The notes beneath the pieces are model-generated. The model was not told the DNA's origin. It was given only the letters and a program-made list of their open reading frames with translations, and searched no databases. From Glossina fuscipes (lineage: Eukaryota > Arthropoda > Insecta > Diptera > Glossinidae), in the NCBI RefSeq assembly GCF_014805625.2, contig NW_023998516.1:62001-126000 (forward strand): DNA of 64,000 bases. Reading direction: 5' to 3'. A program made the translations under genes and the position numbers. Below are positions 37,360 to 48,572 of the stretch, in pieces. The first letter of the stretch is position 1; the number at the start of each line of letters is the position of its first letter.

Positions 37360-38399
37360 TTAATCTTGTTTGTCCCGAACTAGGTTATTTCGATAGGTGG
37401 TCAGTAGGGCCAGGTGTATCACTTTGAATTTAGTTCTGCCTCCAGGATGTTTTCGTATTCGATAGACTACGTCATTTATCCTTGTGATGATTTTGTACGG
37501 ATACCCCCAGTTACATCGCAGTTTTGGTGACATACCTTTTTTACTTAAAGGATTGTACAACAACACCAAATTCCCTTCCGTAAATCCATCAGTGTTAGCC
37601 TTCAGATCGTATCTTGCTTTCATGCTGTCACTTACGATTTGCGTTCTATTTCGAACTTGTCGGTGCATGTTATCCAATATCACCCTCAATCTAGCAACAT
37701 ATTCGGTCTCGGTCCTTTGAACTTTAGGGGGTGTCCCGAATTTCAAGTCTGCGGGTAGCCTCAGATTAGGCCCGAACACTGTGCACTGCTGACCTGTATG
37801 CCATTAAAAAGATTGGTATGTGCTCATCCCAGTCCTGCTGACTGTTGTCGATCACTTTTCGCAGATGTTCCTGGAGCGTTCGATTAAACCTTTCTATTGA
37901 TGAATAATTTGGCTATAGCCTTTGCTTCTTGGTTAGCTATGGGATATACTTCTGACCATTTACTGAAATAATCGATGACAACCAGATAATATTTATTTCC
38001 TACATTGCTGGCTGGAATTGTTCCACCAATAGTCATTGCGATCCTTTCGAATGGTGCACCCACGTTATAATGCTGCAAGCGCTCTTGGGACTTATTTTTC
38101 GGACTTTTCGTTTTGCTGCACTGATCGCGAATCCATGCAGTTACGGAATCGTTGATGTCTACCCAATAGAAATTTTCCCTAATCATCTCCACGGTTTTTG
38201 TGATGCCAAGATACCCTCCGCTTGGTCCGTTGTGGTATTCCCTTACAATATCCCGACTTCTCGCTGGTGGGACCACCAGTAATTTCTTTGTCCATGACTC
38301 ACCCTCACTATGTCATATGCGCCACAAACATCCATTTTCAACGATGACACTTTGCCACTGAGCCCAATACGTCTTCGTAATCGGACTTTCTCTTGAAAT
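37360..38399 (-). pseudogene. pol remnant: integrase with deleted catalytic core
   Basis: The N-terminal zinc region is altered: the second His position of the HHCC motif reads Tyr (SGGYLGITKT) and the CxxC has lost its second Cys (DQCSKTK). The first catalytic Asp is replaced by Thr (RIAMTIGG, codon 38031-38033). The frame then runs through LVVIDYFSKWSEVYPIA to KLFI, where about 50-60 residues including the second catalytic Asp are missing: it jumps at about 37.89 kb straight to IERFNRTLQEHLR. The C-terminal part (KKGMSPKLRCNWGYPYKI) is a GPY/F-like module and is open from 37779 to 37360. Confidence 0.88.
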
Positions 38400-39399
38400 C
38401 TATTCCCAGGTGGGAAGCTCCCCTTTTTCTAACGCCTTTAATATTCCGTTTAAATCATCATCGGCCATTTGGGCTCTGCGTATGTCTTCCTTCGAAAAGC
38501 TTCCATTGGGCTCCACAATAGTCCAACAGATGGCGACACCTTCTTTATCCTCGTTCCTTACGCAGTGTTTGGATATAGCATCTGCATTGCCATGCGATTT
38601 GTCGCTGCGATGGGAAATCGACAGTTGCTACGTTTGCAATTTTTCGATTCGCCTGGCCAATTGTCCTTCTGGTTCTTTAAAGTTGCGTAACCATCGTAGA
38701 GCAGCATGATTTGTCCTTAGATGGAATTGTTACCCATGCAGATATTTGTAGAAATGCTTGACAGATTGCGTTATTGCCAGCAGTTCCCGTCGCGTAACAC
38801 AATAATTCCTCTCCGATTTGGATAGGCACTTGCTGTAATAAGCTATTACCTTTTCGTTACTATCAATTTGCTAGGAGAACACACTGCCCAAACCTTCTGC
38901 GCTTGAATCGGTATCCAGTATAAATTTTTGTCCTGGTACTGGATAAGCTAAAATTGGTGCTGCGCATAACAGATCTTTCATCTGCGTGAACGCGTGCTCT
39001 TGAGGCTCCCCCCATATGAAGGGCTGATTTTTCTTCGTAAGGTTATGCAGCCCACTAACAACCGTGGCAAACCTGCGGTAGTATGTACAAAGTCCTAGGA
39101 AACTTCAAACTTCATGCAAATTATTTGGTCGTGGTCTTTCTTTTACTGCTCTGATTTTGTCTTCATCCGTATGAATTCCAGTCGTGGAGACGTTATGCCT
39201 AAGATATGTCACTTCCTTCCCAAAGAACATACATTTTTCGATATTCAATTTTAAACCTGGCCCCTGTAATCGGTGAAAAACATTTGCTAGATTTTTTAGG
39301 TGTTGCTTGAAATCTTTACCCATGAAAATAATGTCATCCAACTATTCCAGGCATGTCTTCCAGTGCAGCCCTTTTCGCACGCAGTCCATTAGGCGCTCA
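38400..39399 (-). pseudogene. pol remnant: RT active site to RNase H
   Basis: The catalytic box should read Y-L-D-D; here Leu-Asp-Asp is kept but the preceding codon is TAG (39342-39344). Downstream are DDIIFMGKDFKQHLKNL, then the connection and RNase H region with LDTDSSAEGLGSVFS, RRELLAITQSVKHFYKYLHG and ADAISKHC, interrupted by at least three in-frame stops (after GSVFS, after YLHG, within the stretch after RRIEKLQT). The order matches Ty3/gypsy pol. Confidence 0.88.
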
Positions 39400-40530
39400 A
39401 ATGTGGCAGGCACATTGCTTAATCCAAACGGCATGACGGTAAACTGATATAAGCCGTCGCCAGGCAAATGCGGTCCGTTCTTTGTCATGTTCAGCGACAT
39501 CCATCTGCCAGTACCCAGACTTCAAATCTAAGGTTGTCAACCATTGCGAACCTGACAAAGTGTCTAAGGTGTCGTGGATCCTAGGCAAAGGATAGCTATC
39601 TTTCTTGGTCACTTCGTTCAACTTCCTGTAATCCAAACAAAATCTGGTAGACCCATCTTTTTTTTAACAAAAACTGCTGGCGAACACCAAGGGCTATTCG
39701 ATGGTTCGATAACTTTTCGCTCTTGCATGTCATTGATTAAGTCCGCCACTTCTCCTCTTTTTGCCAGTGGAATTCTTTTAGGCCGTTGCCGAATCGGATC
39801 AGCTCCTGCAGTGTTGATTATATGCTTCGCTGCACTAGTACGGCCATTTGAATCTGCACCGCTGGCAAAGATGGACCAATTTCCCAGCAAAAACTTTTTG
39901 GCATATTTCTTCTGCTGCTCATTCAGATTGCTAGTCCATTGCATGCTAGTGCATTGCACTATAATGTCCCCTTTGTGAATTTTTGTTATAACGCTGGTTG
40001 GGTTTAATAGCTGTACTGGTAATAAATTGTTGACCGGTAAGACAACCGCTTTTCTAATGATGATGTTCTTTTTCGGACATTCTTTACTCGGCTCGACAAC
40101 CCATGTTTTGTTTACCCTTAGCTCCCCGGTAGCTGCGGCCCACACTATTGCTTCGGAGCTTGGAGGGTTCTTCTGTTGTTGTTGTATTGCAACTTGTGAT
40201 ACTTCGGCTTGTCTGTCGTATCCCACAGTCGACGGCAAAGTCACATTAGCGTATTGTAACACTTGCCTTTTCATATCCAGTACGAAGCCATGTTTTGCCA
40301 TAAAATCCATCCCCAATATTTCCTCGTCCATTATATCTGCTACCAGAAATTCATGCTTCATCGAAACATCGCTAATCGAAATGTTTCTCATAATTTTACC
40401 TTTAATAGCAGCTTCATCACTTGTTGCCGTTCGAAACCGTGCTCCAACTAACGGCTCGGACTTTTCTTTGGCTATTGTACTGTTGATAATTGAATGAGAG
40501 GCACCAGTGTTCAGCGTGATGATGGAGTTA
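39400..40530 (-). pseudogene. pol remnant: protease to start of reverse transcriptase
   Basis: The protease motif reads N-T-G-A-S instead of D-T-G-A-S: the catalytic Asp codon is AAC at 40509-40511. Downstream in the same frame come ILGMDFMAKHGF and the linker to reverse transcriptase, with PLAKRGEVADLINDM and [15 protein letters not shown]. After a frame change near 39.62 kb follow [17 protein letters not shown] and [12 protein letters not shown] of the fingers/palm. Near 39.46 kb a further frameshift breaks the line before QFTVMPFG. Pol would copy the element RNA into DNA; this copy is inactive. Confidence 0.9.
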
Positions 40531-40741
40531 CAGTCCTGGATCTCCCCATCGACTGTTAGGCTGCTGTTATTTCTCTTTGATTGAGTAATAGCGATCCTAG
40601 GGCTACTAAATATCTGAGTCAGCCGTTGCCCCGCTATGCTGACTCTTTTGAGTTTAACGCCTGTTCGTTGGATATTTCGCTGGCACCTTCACTAATATTC
40701 GGTGTGGGTGATACGAAGTATGTTCTTTTGTGCTTTGAACG

Positions 40742-40783
40742 GCATTGCCGTGCACAATGGCCAGGTTTTTGGCAGACATAACA
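40742..40783 (-). other. Zinc knuckle of gag (CCHC)
   Basis: The minus strand encodes CYVCQKPGHCARQC, a perfect C-X2-C-X4-H-X4-C nucleocapsid knuckle. It sits in a different frame from the longest open frame of the region, showing a frameshift on one or both sides. Confidence 0.9.
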
Positions 40784-40879
40784 CTTGCATATTTTTGACG
40801 ACGATATTCACTTATTTTCGCGCAGGGCTTGTCGAACCGCCGCGCAAACCACATACGAGATATAATTCTCGCTAGTACT

Positions 40880-41701
40880 TTTCGTCCATCTCACCTTCAG
40901 GCTGGACGTCCATAGCACACTAGCTGCTTCTTGTGTACGCGTGAAGTCAAGCGTTTCCGTAAACGTCGTTTTAAGTGACGTCCATACAGCTTTTTAAGCT
41001 CCGCGTCACGAAGCCCTTTAACAAAGGTGTCGATTTTCAATCTTTTCAGCATGTCGTTGAACACACCGATATATGCGAGATTGGTGTTCCATTTCGGTGG
41101 CATAATCTTGGATCCTTTCGTTCAGCTTCTGGCAGCGCGAAGACAACACTAGGTGGCTTACCTCCTTCACAAGTTTGCTACCATATTTCCTTTCCAATGC
41201 ATCCATAATATCCGCAGCTGCTCCTCTCAAGGACGTTATTAACGCGACTGCTTTCTCGTCATCATCCCACATAATTTTTGTTGGAACAACACCAAACTGT
41301 AGCTTGAATTCGCTTAAGTTGGTGCTGCCATCAAATAAGCACATTATCTATTGCGTCTGTTGTTGCATTTGTTGTTGTATTTGTTGTGAAAACTGTATAA
41401 CGTTCAATATACTTGCACCATCTTCGCCTTTTTCTTCGCTGTGTTTTTCCCCTGCAGTACCTGTATTTCTTGTTCCTCCCAAGTTGTCGGTTTGCTTCCT
41501 TCCCTCGATAGTATGTTCGTATTCAAGTATGGGCAGCTCCTTTCCGTCTTTTTCTAGATGTTCGACACGTCTTTGTTTTAATTCAGCTTTGCTACCGATT
41601 GTACGAAGGTTTCTTTTTCCCAGCTCCTGTTTGAGCTGCTCCACTTTGAGTTCTTCTAATTTCACCATTTCTCTTGGTTTCCAGGATCTCACTTCTGACA
41701 C
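40880..41701 (-). pseudogene. gag remnant of the gypsy element (capsid part)
   Basis: The first open segment (to 41348) starts with a SAP-like helix pair (KLEELKVEQLKQELGKRNL) and ends in a Q-rich stretch and a TAG. The same frame continues as capsid-like sequence (DGSTNLSEFKLQF, then DIMDALERKYGS) to about 41.11 kb. There a frameshift moves the reading to another frame (AYIGVFNDMLKRLKIDTFVK), and a second shift follows near 40.98 kb. Gag packages the RNA into particles; this copy cannot make it. An ATG at about 41668 is the likely original start. Confidence 0.85.
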
Positions 41702-41704
41702 AAG
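41686..41704 (-). other. Primer-binding site, tRNA-Leu type
   Basis: Immediately inside the 5' LTR the minus strand reads TTGTGTCAGAAGTGAGATC, which differs at only a couple of positions from the complement of a fly leucine tRNA 3' end (TGGTGTCAGAAGTGGGAT, from memory). Confidence 0.7.
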
Positions 41705-41705
41705 T

Positions 41706-42107
41706 TGTTATAAAGTTCTCTTTTTCTAAGATACAGTCCATATCACTGGATTGCAGATATTTTGTTGAAGAGAAATACACTTCAAAATTCTTTTATTTAC
41801 AATTATATTTCTTTACATGTAGGATTATTTACAATTTATTTTGCGCAATACTTTTAACTGCTCAACTTAAATACTCTTTTTCTACTCACTCTCCATTCCA
41901 CAAGTATTCTATTTATATACAATTTTACCATCATATTACTAGTACCTCATTTTATAAATTCATTTTTAATTCGTTAATCTGCTTTTCTGGTACTCGTTTT
42001 CCTCGGCCGGCAGCTGCATGACGCGCTGCGAATGTACATTTGGTTTTTCCCTTTTTAAGGACTTTATTACTTAGCTGGAATGAACATTATTTGGGATTTC
42101 CGTAACA
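41706..42107 (-). repeat. 5' LTR of the gypsy element
   Basis: About 402 bp, TGTTATAAAG ... CCGTAACA on the plus strand. Its inner edge abuts the primer-binding site. Confidence 0.93.
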
Positions 42108-42334
42108 ATATCAATAATCATGTAATAACTTGTTTTCATCTCAACATAGGCTTTTTACAGAAACGCTTGTATGGGAATGGGCTCAAAACTGAACTCAATA
42201 TGATCCATATTTAGTAAAGTTAGCTGATCATTGAATTTCTTATTCTTTACCTATTTTCGTCATAAGATGCTCTCATAAAAAAGTTTGCTTTCATGAGCCT
42301 TACATCGCGAATATCCCACTAAAATTAAAGCATA

Positions 42335-42620
42335 ATTCACACACGTAATTGAGAGCCGCCAGATCCTACCTGGAAGCCTCCGAGCACGTAGAGCTCAAAT
42401 ACTCGTCGGTGATGAGAGAGTGCCCAAAATTTGCGACGAGAATTATCTCTACGAGATGAAGGAGATTTGTCGACCACTCAGTGTCCCTTCACAGGACGAC
42501 TCGGCTTTCTCAATGTTCTTAATCAATTGCTCCGGAAGCGCCCACATATGCCACGACACGCTACTGCGACTCATATTTCGTCTTTCGTAACCACCCCGCT
42601 CTAACACGTATAGGGGAAAT
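42335..42620 (+). other. GC-raised, coding-like patch of unknown nature
   Basis: About 280 bp of near 50% GC lie in DNA of about 30% GC. One plus-strand frame is open for roughly 79 codons without an ATG near its start (it contains DENYLYEMKEICRPLSVPS and INCSGSAHICHDTLL) and ends in TAA; the other plus frame is also long open. I do not recognise it. It could be an old exon, a transposon fragment or a gene fragment. Confidence 0.3.
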
Positions 42621-43945
42621 TCTTGAATGACTGGTCAAAACAAAAAAAAAAACTTAAGCCAACATACGTGGGTGTGCTAAATTTTGTTAATATATGTTAA
42701 AAAATTAGCCGCCTGTGGGATGCCGATAAACTAAACGTATATAGTTAGCCACAGGATGTTAAGTTAGACTTAATGTTTTAGAAAACGTTAAAAGACGTAG
42801 CCGTTGTAACAAAAAACTATCAGACGTATATATCATCGCAATTGGCAAGAACATATAAAGCTGCGAGGAAAATAAACGATGAATCTTTCATATAAACATC
42901 GCGGGTACTGAGAATTCATGAAATTATTTTTTTGTATGGGTTGGTAGTAACGTCTTTGGTGTCCTTGTAAAATTTTGCATCAATACATTCAATTGCTGTT
43001 GATTTGCACGTGTTTTTTAAATATACAGAAATGAGTTTATGGTCCAATCGAGCAAATGTTTTGCAAAAGGTGAATCAAAAGCAAAAAAAGTCGGGCAAAA
43101 GTCAAAACTGGCGGGTCCTTCGGTTATTGCGCTATATTGAATTCTTTTGTAAATTCGTTTGGCCAGGTTAAACGGTTTTATGAGGGCGATAACAACAAGC
43201 CGGCATTGAACTGACTTTGGGAGAATAAATGAAGAAGTTTTTATATTTTATATATTACAAGAAACTTGACATTAGTTTTTGCTGAAAAAAACAAAACGCA
43301 AAAAGAAAAGCAAGAGTTATTCTAGCAAACATTAGTTTAAGCTGCATCAATTATCAATGAGAAAATAAAAGGTCAAGAAACAAAAGCGAAAAAATCGTAT
43401 GAAACTTATGTATATAGAATACATGTACGCTGTTGTACTATTAAGTACACTATTAAATATGCTCAATAACAAGCTGAACACAATATATCCAAAGTACAAA
43501 AAACACTAAAAAAAAAGATATACTAACTTTTTTTTTCTTTATTACAACCATGGTCAAGCAAAGTTTAAAAACCCCCAGCATTTTACTGAGAGTAACAACA
43601 ACGGGCTAAGCCAACGAAACAGAATCGCAATAAGTAAGATAATAATAATATATTCGTTTTGAAGCGAATCCGAAATATTCTACAGCTCATCGACTTTTTG
43701 TTTCCACATTACAAAAAACATCAAAACTTTGCACTCTTCGGCTTTTTGAGTGCACTTCCTGTTCCACTTTTAGTTTTATTTTGCAAGAGATAATTTGAGA
43801 TAGAATTTCGATTCTGTACGCAATATCTATGACAATATTGGATATGAATGTCTAATTAAGAACCTAGTCGCTCTATTTTCCATATAAAACTACTTGCAAG
43901 TGGAAATGAATTCGCAATTTCGGACATAGGCAAGTGTTTGAGAGT
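42621..43945. other. AT-rich noncoding DNA
   Basis: No gene seen. An inverted family-type echo (GTTTTGAAGCGAATCCGAA) near 43655 and an AAT run near 43640-43655 precede the SINE. Confidence 0.35.
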
Positions 43946-44155
43946 TACATGAGAGCCTATCCGCCTGAGTGGCCGAGTAGGCAAGAGTCTCGACTAGCAA
44001 CTCAATAGTCGTGGGTTCAAACCTCAAGTGCGGTAGAGTTTTTTAATAAAAGAGCCGATAGCCCTAGATGCTAGTGCTTTAAGACTTTAGTCTTAGAATT
44101 TATTCTCTGGCTAAATTTATAATAATAATAATAATAATAATACATGAGAGCCTAT
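43946..44155. repeat. 15-bp target-site duplication around the SINE
   Basis: TACATGAGAGCCTAT occurs exactly at 43946-43960 and 44141-44155, immediately next to the element on both sides. Confidence 0.97.
43961..44140 (+). mobile_element. tRNA-derived SINE with (AAT)n tail
   Basis: The 180-bp element begins with a tRNA-like head: A box TGGCCGAGTAGG at 43970, an anticodon-like stem CGACT...AGTCG and B box GGGTTCAAACC, the two internal promoter parts for RNA polymerase III. The head resembles tRNA-Ser (CGTGGCCGAGTGG, CTGACTAG are tRNA-Ser-like features). A short body with AGTGCTTTAAGACTTTAGTC follows, then an AAT repeat tail. It is flanked by perfect 15-bp direct repeats TACATGAGAGCCTAT (43946-43960 and 44141-44155), proving retroposition. 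SINEs code for no protein and rely on LINE enzymes. Confidence 0.93.
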
Positions 44156-44790
44156 GCGTATTCCTGCAAATGTCGCAAATGAACAGATGAAATTATAATA
44201 TACGCAAATCTTGGATTGCCGGCATATTTTACAGCTTGAACGAATTAATCGAATTATTTAAAGTGAAATGTTTTGCTTTGAACCCATAGCTACAGCACAC
44301 AAAAATTAATTCTCCTTTTACTCTTGCTCACTCCGTTTCCCGATGGTTGTATTACTTTAATAAATGAAATGCAATTCAACCGTAAGAAAGTCACGCATAC
44401 AAACCCACACAAATTGCAGCATAAACCACAGCAATTAAATAAAGAAATTAAAAATCGGAGAGAAGAAAAAGTACTATAATAAATTATTTCGTTGTATAAA
44501 TGTGTGCGCAAAGTATATGTGCGTGCATTAAGCTGATTTTAAAGTTATAAAAAAAAAAAACAGTTCCTCTTCTAAATGCTTATTATCTAAAACCAGTTTG
44601 TTGAAATCATTACATGCATGCTTAGCAAGATGTGGCTCAACATTTTTGCATTTCATGTTTTCACCATTCAGAAGCATGTTTACATACATAATATTAAAGT
44701 CCCCATGTTATAAGTTTTTTTTTTTTTTTTAAATATATGCATATATTTTTTTTTTGTTGCTTGTTGCAATATATTTGTAATGAATATTTT

Positions 44791-45627
44791 CATACCCATC
44801 ACCGAAGGATGAGGGGTATATTGATTTTATCAAAACGTTTGCAACACCCAGAAGAAAGCATCAGAGACCCCAGAAAGTATATATGTGCTTGATCAGCATC
44901 TAATTCTGAATCGATTTAAGGATGTCCGTCTGAACGTCTGTCTTTCTGCCCGTCTGCGTAATGTCTATTGTAAACATTCTCCTGACCGTAAAAATGAAGC
45001 TATCGATTTCATATCGATAAGGACATAGCATCACGTAAACAGAGAACACCTCTCTTTTTTAAAAGGAATGAAAAAATTGTTTTTTTGCTCATTACTCATA
45101 AACTGCAGCAAATAAATGTACAAAAATTTCAACGCATATTCTATGGGCGCCGCTGTAGCATTCGTGAACAAAAATGGAAAAAGTTACCCACGCCTACCCA
45201 ATATTATAGTGTATCAAACTTTAATTGTTTTTTTTTTTTATATAACGCGCAGCAACAACCTTTAAAAACCCCACAAAGTGTACAAATTCTTGGACAGTTT
45301 TAAATTTGGAATCGTTTGTCTATCTGTCTGCGTAACTTTGTACTATTTGTAGTACACATTTTCCGCTTAACGAAAATGAAGATGTTGCCTACAAATTTGC
45401 AAAAGAATATGGAGTTGATCTAAGCTTCTTAAACGACACGCCTACAACGTTCGCGTGCCTATACGACAAGAAATTTTATTTTGTAAATAGAAGAAGTCAA
45501 CGGCCACCCACTCCACATTATAGAGCATGACAATTTTGTTCTTTTAAATCTTTTGTCTTTTTTTTAAGATAACTATGATGATTATAAAAGATTCGGTCCT
45601 GACCGAATTGAGCTTTCTTACTTGTTT
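44791..45627 (+). repeat. Dispersed repeat family A, full-length-looking copy
   Basis: It opens CATACCCATCACCGAAGG and ends with a palindrome (TTCGGTCCTGACCGAA) followed by GCTTTCTTACTTGTT. Inner blocks match 25335-26188 in order (CAGAAGAAAGCATCAGAGAC, TGATCAGCATCTAATTCTG, CGTAAACAGAGAACACCTC, GTGTATCAAAC, TATAACGCGCA, ACGACACGCCTACA). About 840 bp, noncoding. The palindromic terminus is the same, inverted, as the start of family B. Confidence 0.8.
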
Positions 45628-45639
45628 TTTTAAATGGCG

Positions 45640-46435
45640 TCTCTGTTAATATCATAACACACAAGTATAGGTACCGGGTGCAGTAACCTGTTGTGATTTA
45701 GTAGTAATGCAACAAATTTTCGCCTTGTTTTCAAGTATTGATTACAGAATTAAAAAACTTTTGTTAAATTGCCTGTGAGCGCTTATAAACATCAAAATAC
45801 AATTTATCGTTACTGCATAATGTATTGCATATAATGAAAATGCAAGTATTTGTAGTTTTATGAGATTTGCTTGAAATCGTCATTCAAGGCAGTACGTTTT
45901 CCTTTTCTGTAATTGGCATTCAATAAAAAAAAAGTGAAAAATAAATAAATAAATGCCAACATTTATGTACGTACTTGTGTGTTTTACTTTATTGTTTTCA
46001 TAATATGTGTTTGTTTAAAAACCAGTTCTATAGATATTTTTGTAGCTACGAATTTTTCTTTGGGATTTAATTTTATAGTTAAACGGCCACTTATACGTTT
46101 ATTCGCTCTTTCTGTCTTTGACAACAAACATTATTACAAGTAATAAACGAGTTTAATAATAAGGTAAACCATATAATATTTAAAACAAATGCTTTATTAG
46201 TAATTGCAGAAAAAACAAAAAATTTCCTATGATTATTACAATCAACGTTTGAAAATAAAGAACAACTCGACAACTTTGTTATCCAACATTTTTTGAAGAA
46301 TTCATTTCATATTTTAATATTCAAGAACAAGTTAACCTTCCGCTTAATTATTCTGCATGCATGAAAAAAGCCTTACATAACCCTCTTACAAATATATAGA
46401 TTATCGTTGTTAAACTTCATATTCACGCTTTACTT
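45640..46435. other. AT-rich noncoding DNA
   Basis: Nothing recognised. Confidence 0.4.
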
Positions 46436-46439
46436 TCTA

Positions 46440-46775
46440 TACCCTACCACATTTAGAGCGCAAAGATATATTAAGGTTGTGCGGATGCGTATGCAACATC
46501 CAGACGGATGTCTGGAAATTCAAAATCACGATTTTATGTCAGTCTAATTGTGTTGTTTTCTTTTGTTCAACCTGCAGGCCGCAATTTTTGAGATATTTTG
46601 ATGTGTCTTGGCTCCGAAATGAACGCTTCCGAAAATGGTTCGCATCGGGTCACTTTTTCGGGCACTTCACATACAATGCCTATTATTGAAAAGTCACTAT
46701 ATGAACAACTGTAGGGTGGTGTAGGATATTTAATGTGCAGCCGTGCTTTCTACAGTGTTTTTACTTGCTTTATAT
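46440..46775 (+). repeat. Dispersed repeat family C copy
   Basis: From TATACCCTACCACATTTAGA to TTTTTACTTGCTT; colinear with 34445-34790 through CTGCAGGCCGCAATTTTTGA, GGTTCGCATCGGGTCACTTT and GAAAAGTCACTATATGAACA. Noncoding. Confidence 0.65.
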
Positions 46776-46779
46776 GCAA

Positions 46780-47700
46780 ATATTTCAATGTGTTGTTACT
46801 AATATTTTTAAAATTCAGAAAATAAACTATAAAATTGCATAAAACTTAGGATTCATATCAATTAATTGCATTAATCTTTAAAAAGTGTTTTTTCTTCAAC
46901 CTATGAATCGAAAATATATTCTCGTTATTATCTCTAGAATAAACCGTTAACAATCTTAATAAAAATACTTTGCATTGCTTTCCCCAAACCATTTTGAAGT
47001 TCACCTTATTGCTCAGCTAAGGCTTTGTTTGTTATTTTGCGTTTGTACATATATACATATATCGACAGGTGTTACGAACTTTCAAGCATTGTTACATTAT
47101 AAGGCTGAGTGTTACTGGCAGTGGTATATAAAATTTCTGCCCTTTAAATTCAAACGATATATTATGCTGTATTATCGTTAATAAAATTAAATGTGTTTTC
47201 TGGTGTGCATAGTGAACATACGCTGGCAGTCATGTGACTAAAAATTAATTAAAATTATTTAAGGGAAGATGAAATTTTTTTCAATTTTTTTGATTACATT
47301 AATACGTAATCAATTGCATGAGTATGTTTATGCATTTCAAAAAAAAAAACTTATTAACTAAAATCAAGGTTTAAATAAATTTTGTATCTTTCTTATTTTT
47401 TATGTACCATATATTTATTTATCTTTTTTTCTCTTTTACTTGAGAAAGCTCAATATGTTTTGCTGTAATGGCAGCAAAAATTCAAGGCTGAGGAAGATAG
47501 TAATATATGACGTGCGGCTTTACTGAAAAAATACATATTTAAATATTTTTGCATATGCATATTCTTTATATATAAATTACGATTTCATATAAATTTTGTT
47601 CGCCAATCTTTTTACATATAAGGATCAATGATCACTATAAACTAGTTACATTTTTGACAAGTAATCGATCTATTTTTAAGGCTTTTTTGGGTCAATATAA
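46780..47700. other. AT-rich noncoding DNA
   Basis: Nothing recognised. Confidence 0.4.
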
Positions 47701-47720
47701 AGTTGATTAAAACGATAGCG

Positions 47721-48572
47721 CTACGTACGTTTGGAAAACAATTCGTGATGTTTCGAGTGAAGACACTTTAAAAAAACTAACAGCCCAAAAGGGTCCTCCC
47801 TTCCATTTCTGGTAATTTCACTCTTGGACTCGCAGTTCTTTCTAATAAAAAGCTTTAGAAAATGAAGAGCGACTGGCACATTCCATCTTTCGACATCGCT
47901 ACTACATTCAACAATGTTGAATAATCGCAAAAAAAAGAATGATATTACGATGCCACCTGAGTTCACAGTGAAAAGATGATTTAATCGAATTTTCAATTGG
48001 GAATCGGTACTGCAACGATACAAGGTACAATTAGTAGAGTCTGGAAGAAGTTGGTTATTAGCTAGAAATACTGTCACATAAATAATAGTCACGTGCGGAA
48101 GAGATCACGTTGAAAATTTGACGAAGTTGATGAGAGTATAAGAAGAGCATCTGTATATTTTAGTGAGAACATGCCACGAACTTTTTCTTATACTTCTTAT
48201 CAGTGAAAAATTCTTAATCGATTGTAAATATTGAAAATTTTCCCCTATCGATAAACTTCTTACTATTGTGCCTTTCGTTTGATTCGCTGCTCTTGTCGAG
48301 ACGTCCTGGTCTACAATAAGTGGGTTCAACCTTGATACTTACCTCGTTTTTTAATATGTCTGAAATGGACGAACGATATCATTCGTGATTCTTTCAATTG
48401 CGAACTCGAGACTTTAATCCTCAGACAATACACTACCCTTCTCGGTTCAGAAGGCTCATAGTCACAACCATTGAGATGCTGTCTTAACACTGGAAGTTGG
48501 CGTACGTCGTCTACTTTTAATAAAAGCTCAACAAATTTTAACTGAGAAATTATAAGAGAATTACAAGAGGTC
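47721..48572 (-). pseudogene. Coding-like minus-strand stretch, possible decayed gene
   Basis: From 48329 to 47721 one minus-strand frame is open for about 203 codons apart from a single TGA at 48105-48107. Just upstream another frame is open for about 80 codons (48572 to about 48330, containing KVDDVRQLPVLRQHLNGC and LNGCDYEPSEPRRVVY). It is preceded by TATAATTTCTCAG and followed by CGAG|GTAAGT, which look like splice signals. The two would join in frame if a 32-base segment were removed, but that is shorter than usual fly introns. GC is higher than around. The second part holds a hydrophobic segment (GGIVISFFFLRLFNI). Family unknown; chance cannot be excluded. Confidence 0.3.

Larger units (their letters stand above)
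36977..42107 (-). mobile_element. Ty3/gypsy LTR retrotransposon, full-length but inactive
   Basis: The 5131-bp element has two LTRs in direct orientation (36977-37348 and 41706-42107) that begin TGTTA and end TAACA, flanked by ATAT on both sides (36973-36976 and 42108-42111). On the minus strand the order is primer site, gag, protease, reverse transcriptase, RNase H, integrase, typical of Ty3/gypsy, with no envelope gene visible. Both LTRs are diverged, and one lacks about 22 bp present in the other, so the insertion is old. The coding region is broken by many stops and frameshifts. The primer site suggests the mdg1/mdg3-like tRNA-Leu users, but the exact family was not determined. Confidence 0.95.

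Noticed and set aside
41175..41729. 184-codon plus-strand frame across the gypsy 5' region
   Set aside because: Antisense to gag; no independent support.
43961..44040. Genuine tRNA gene
   Set aside because: A and B boxes are present, but the acceptor stem is imperfect and the sequence sits inside a SINE with target duplications.
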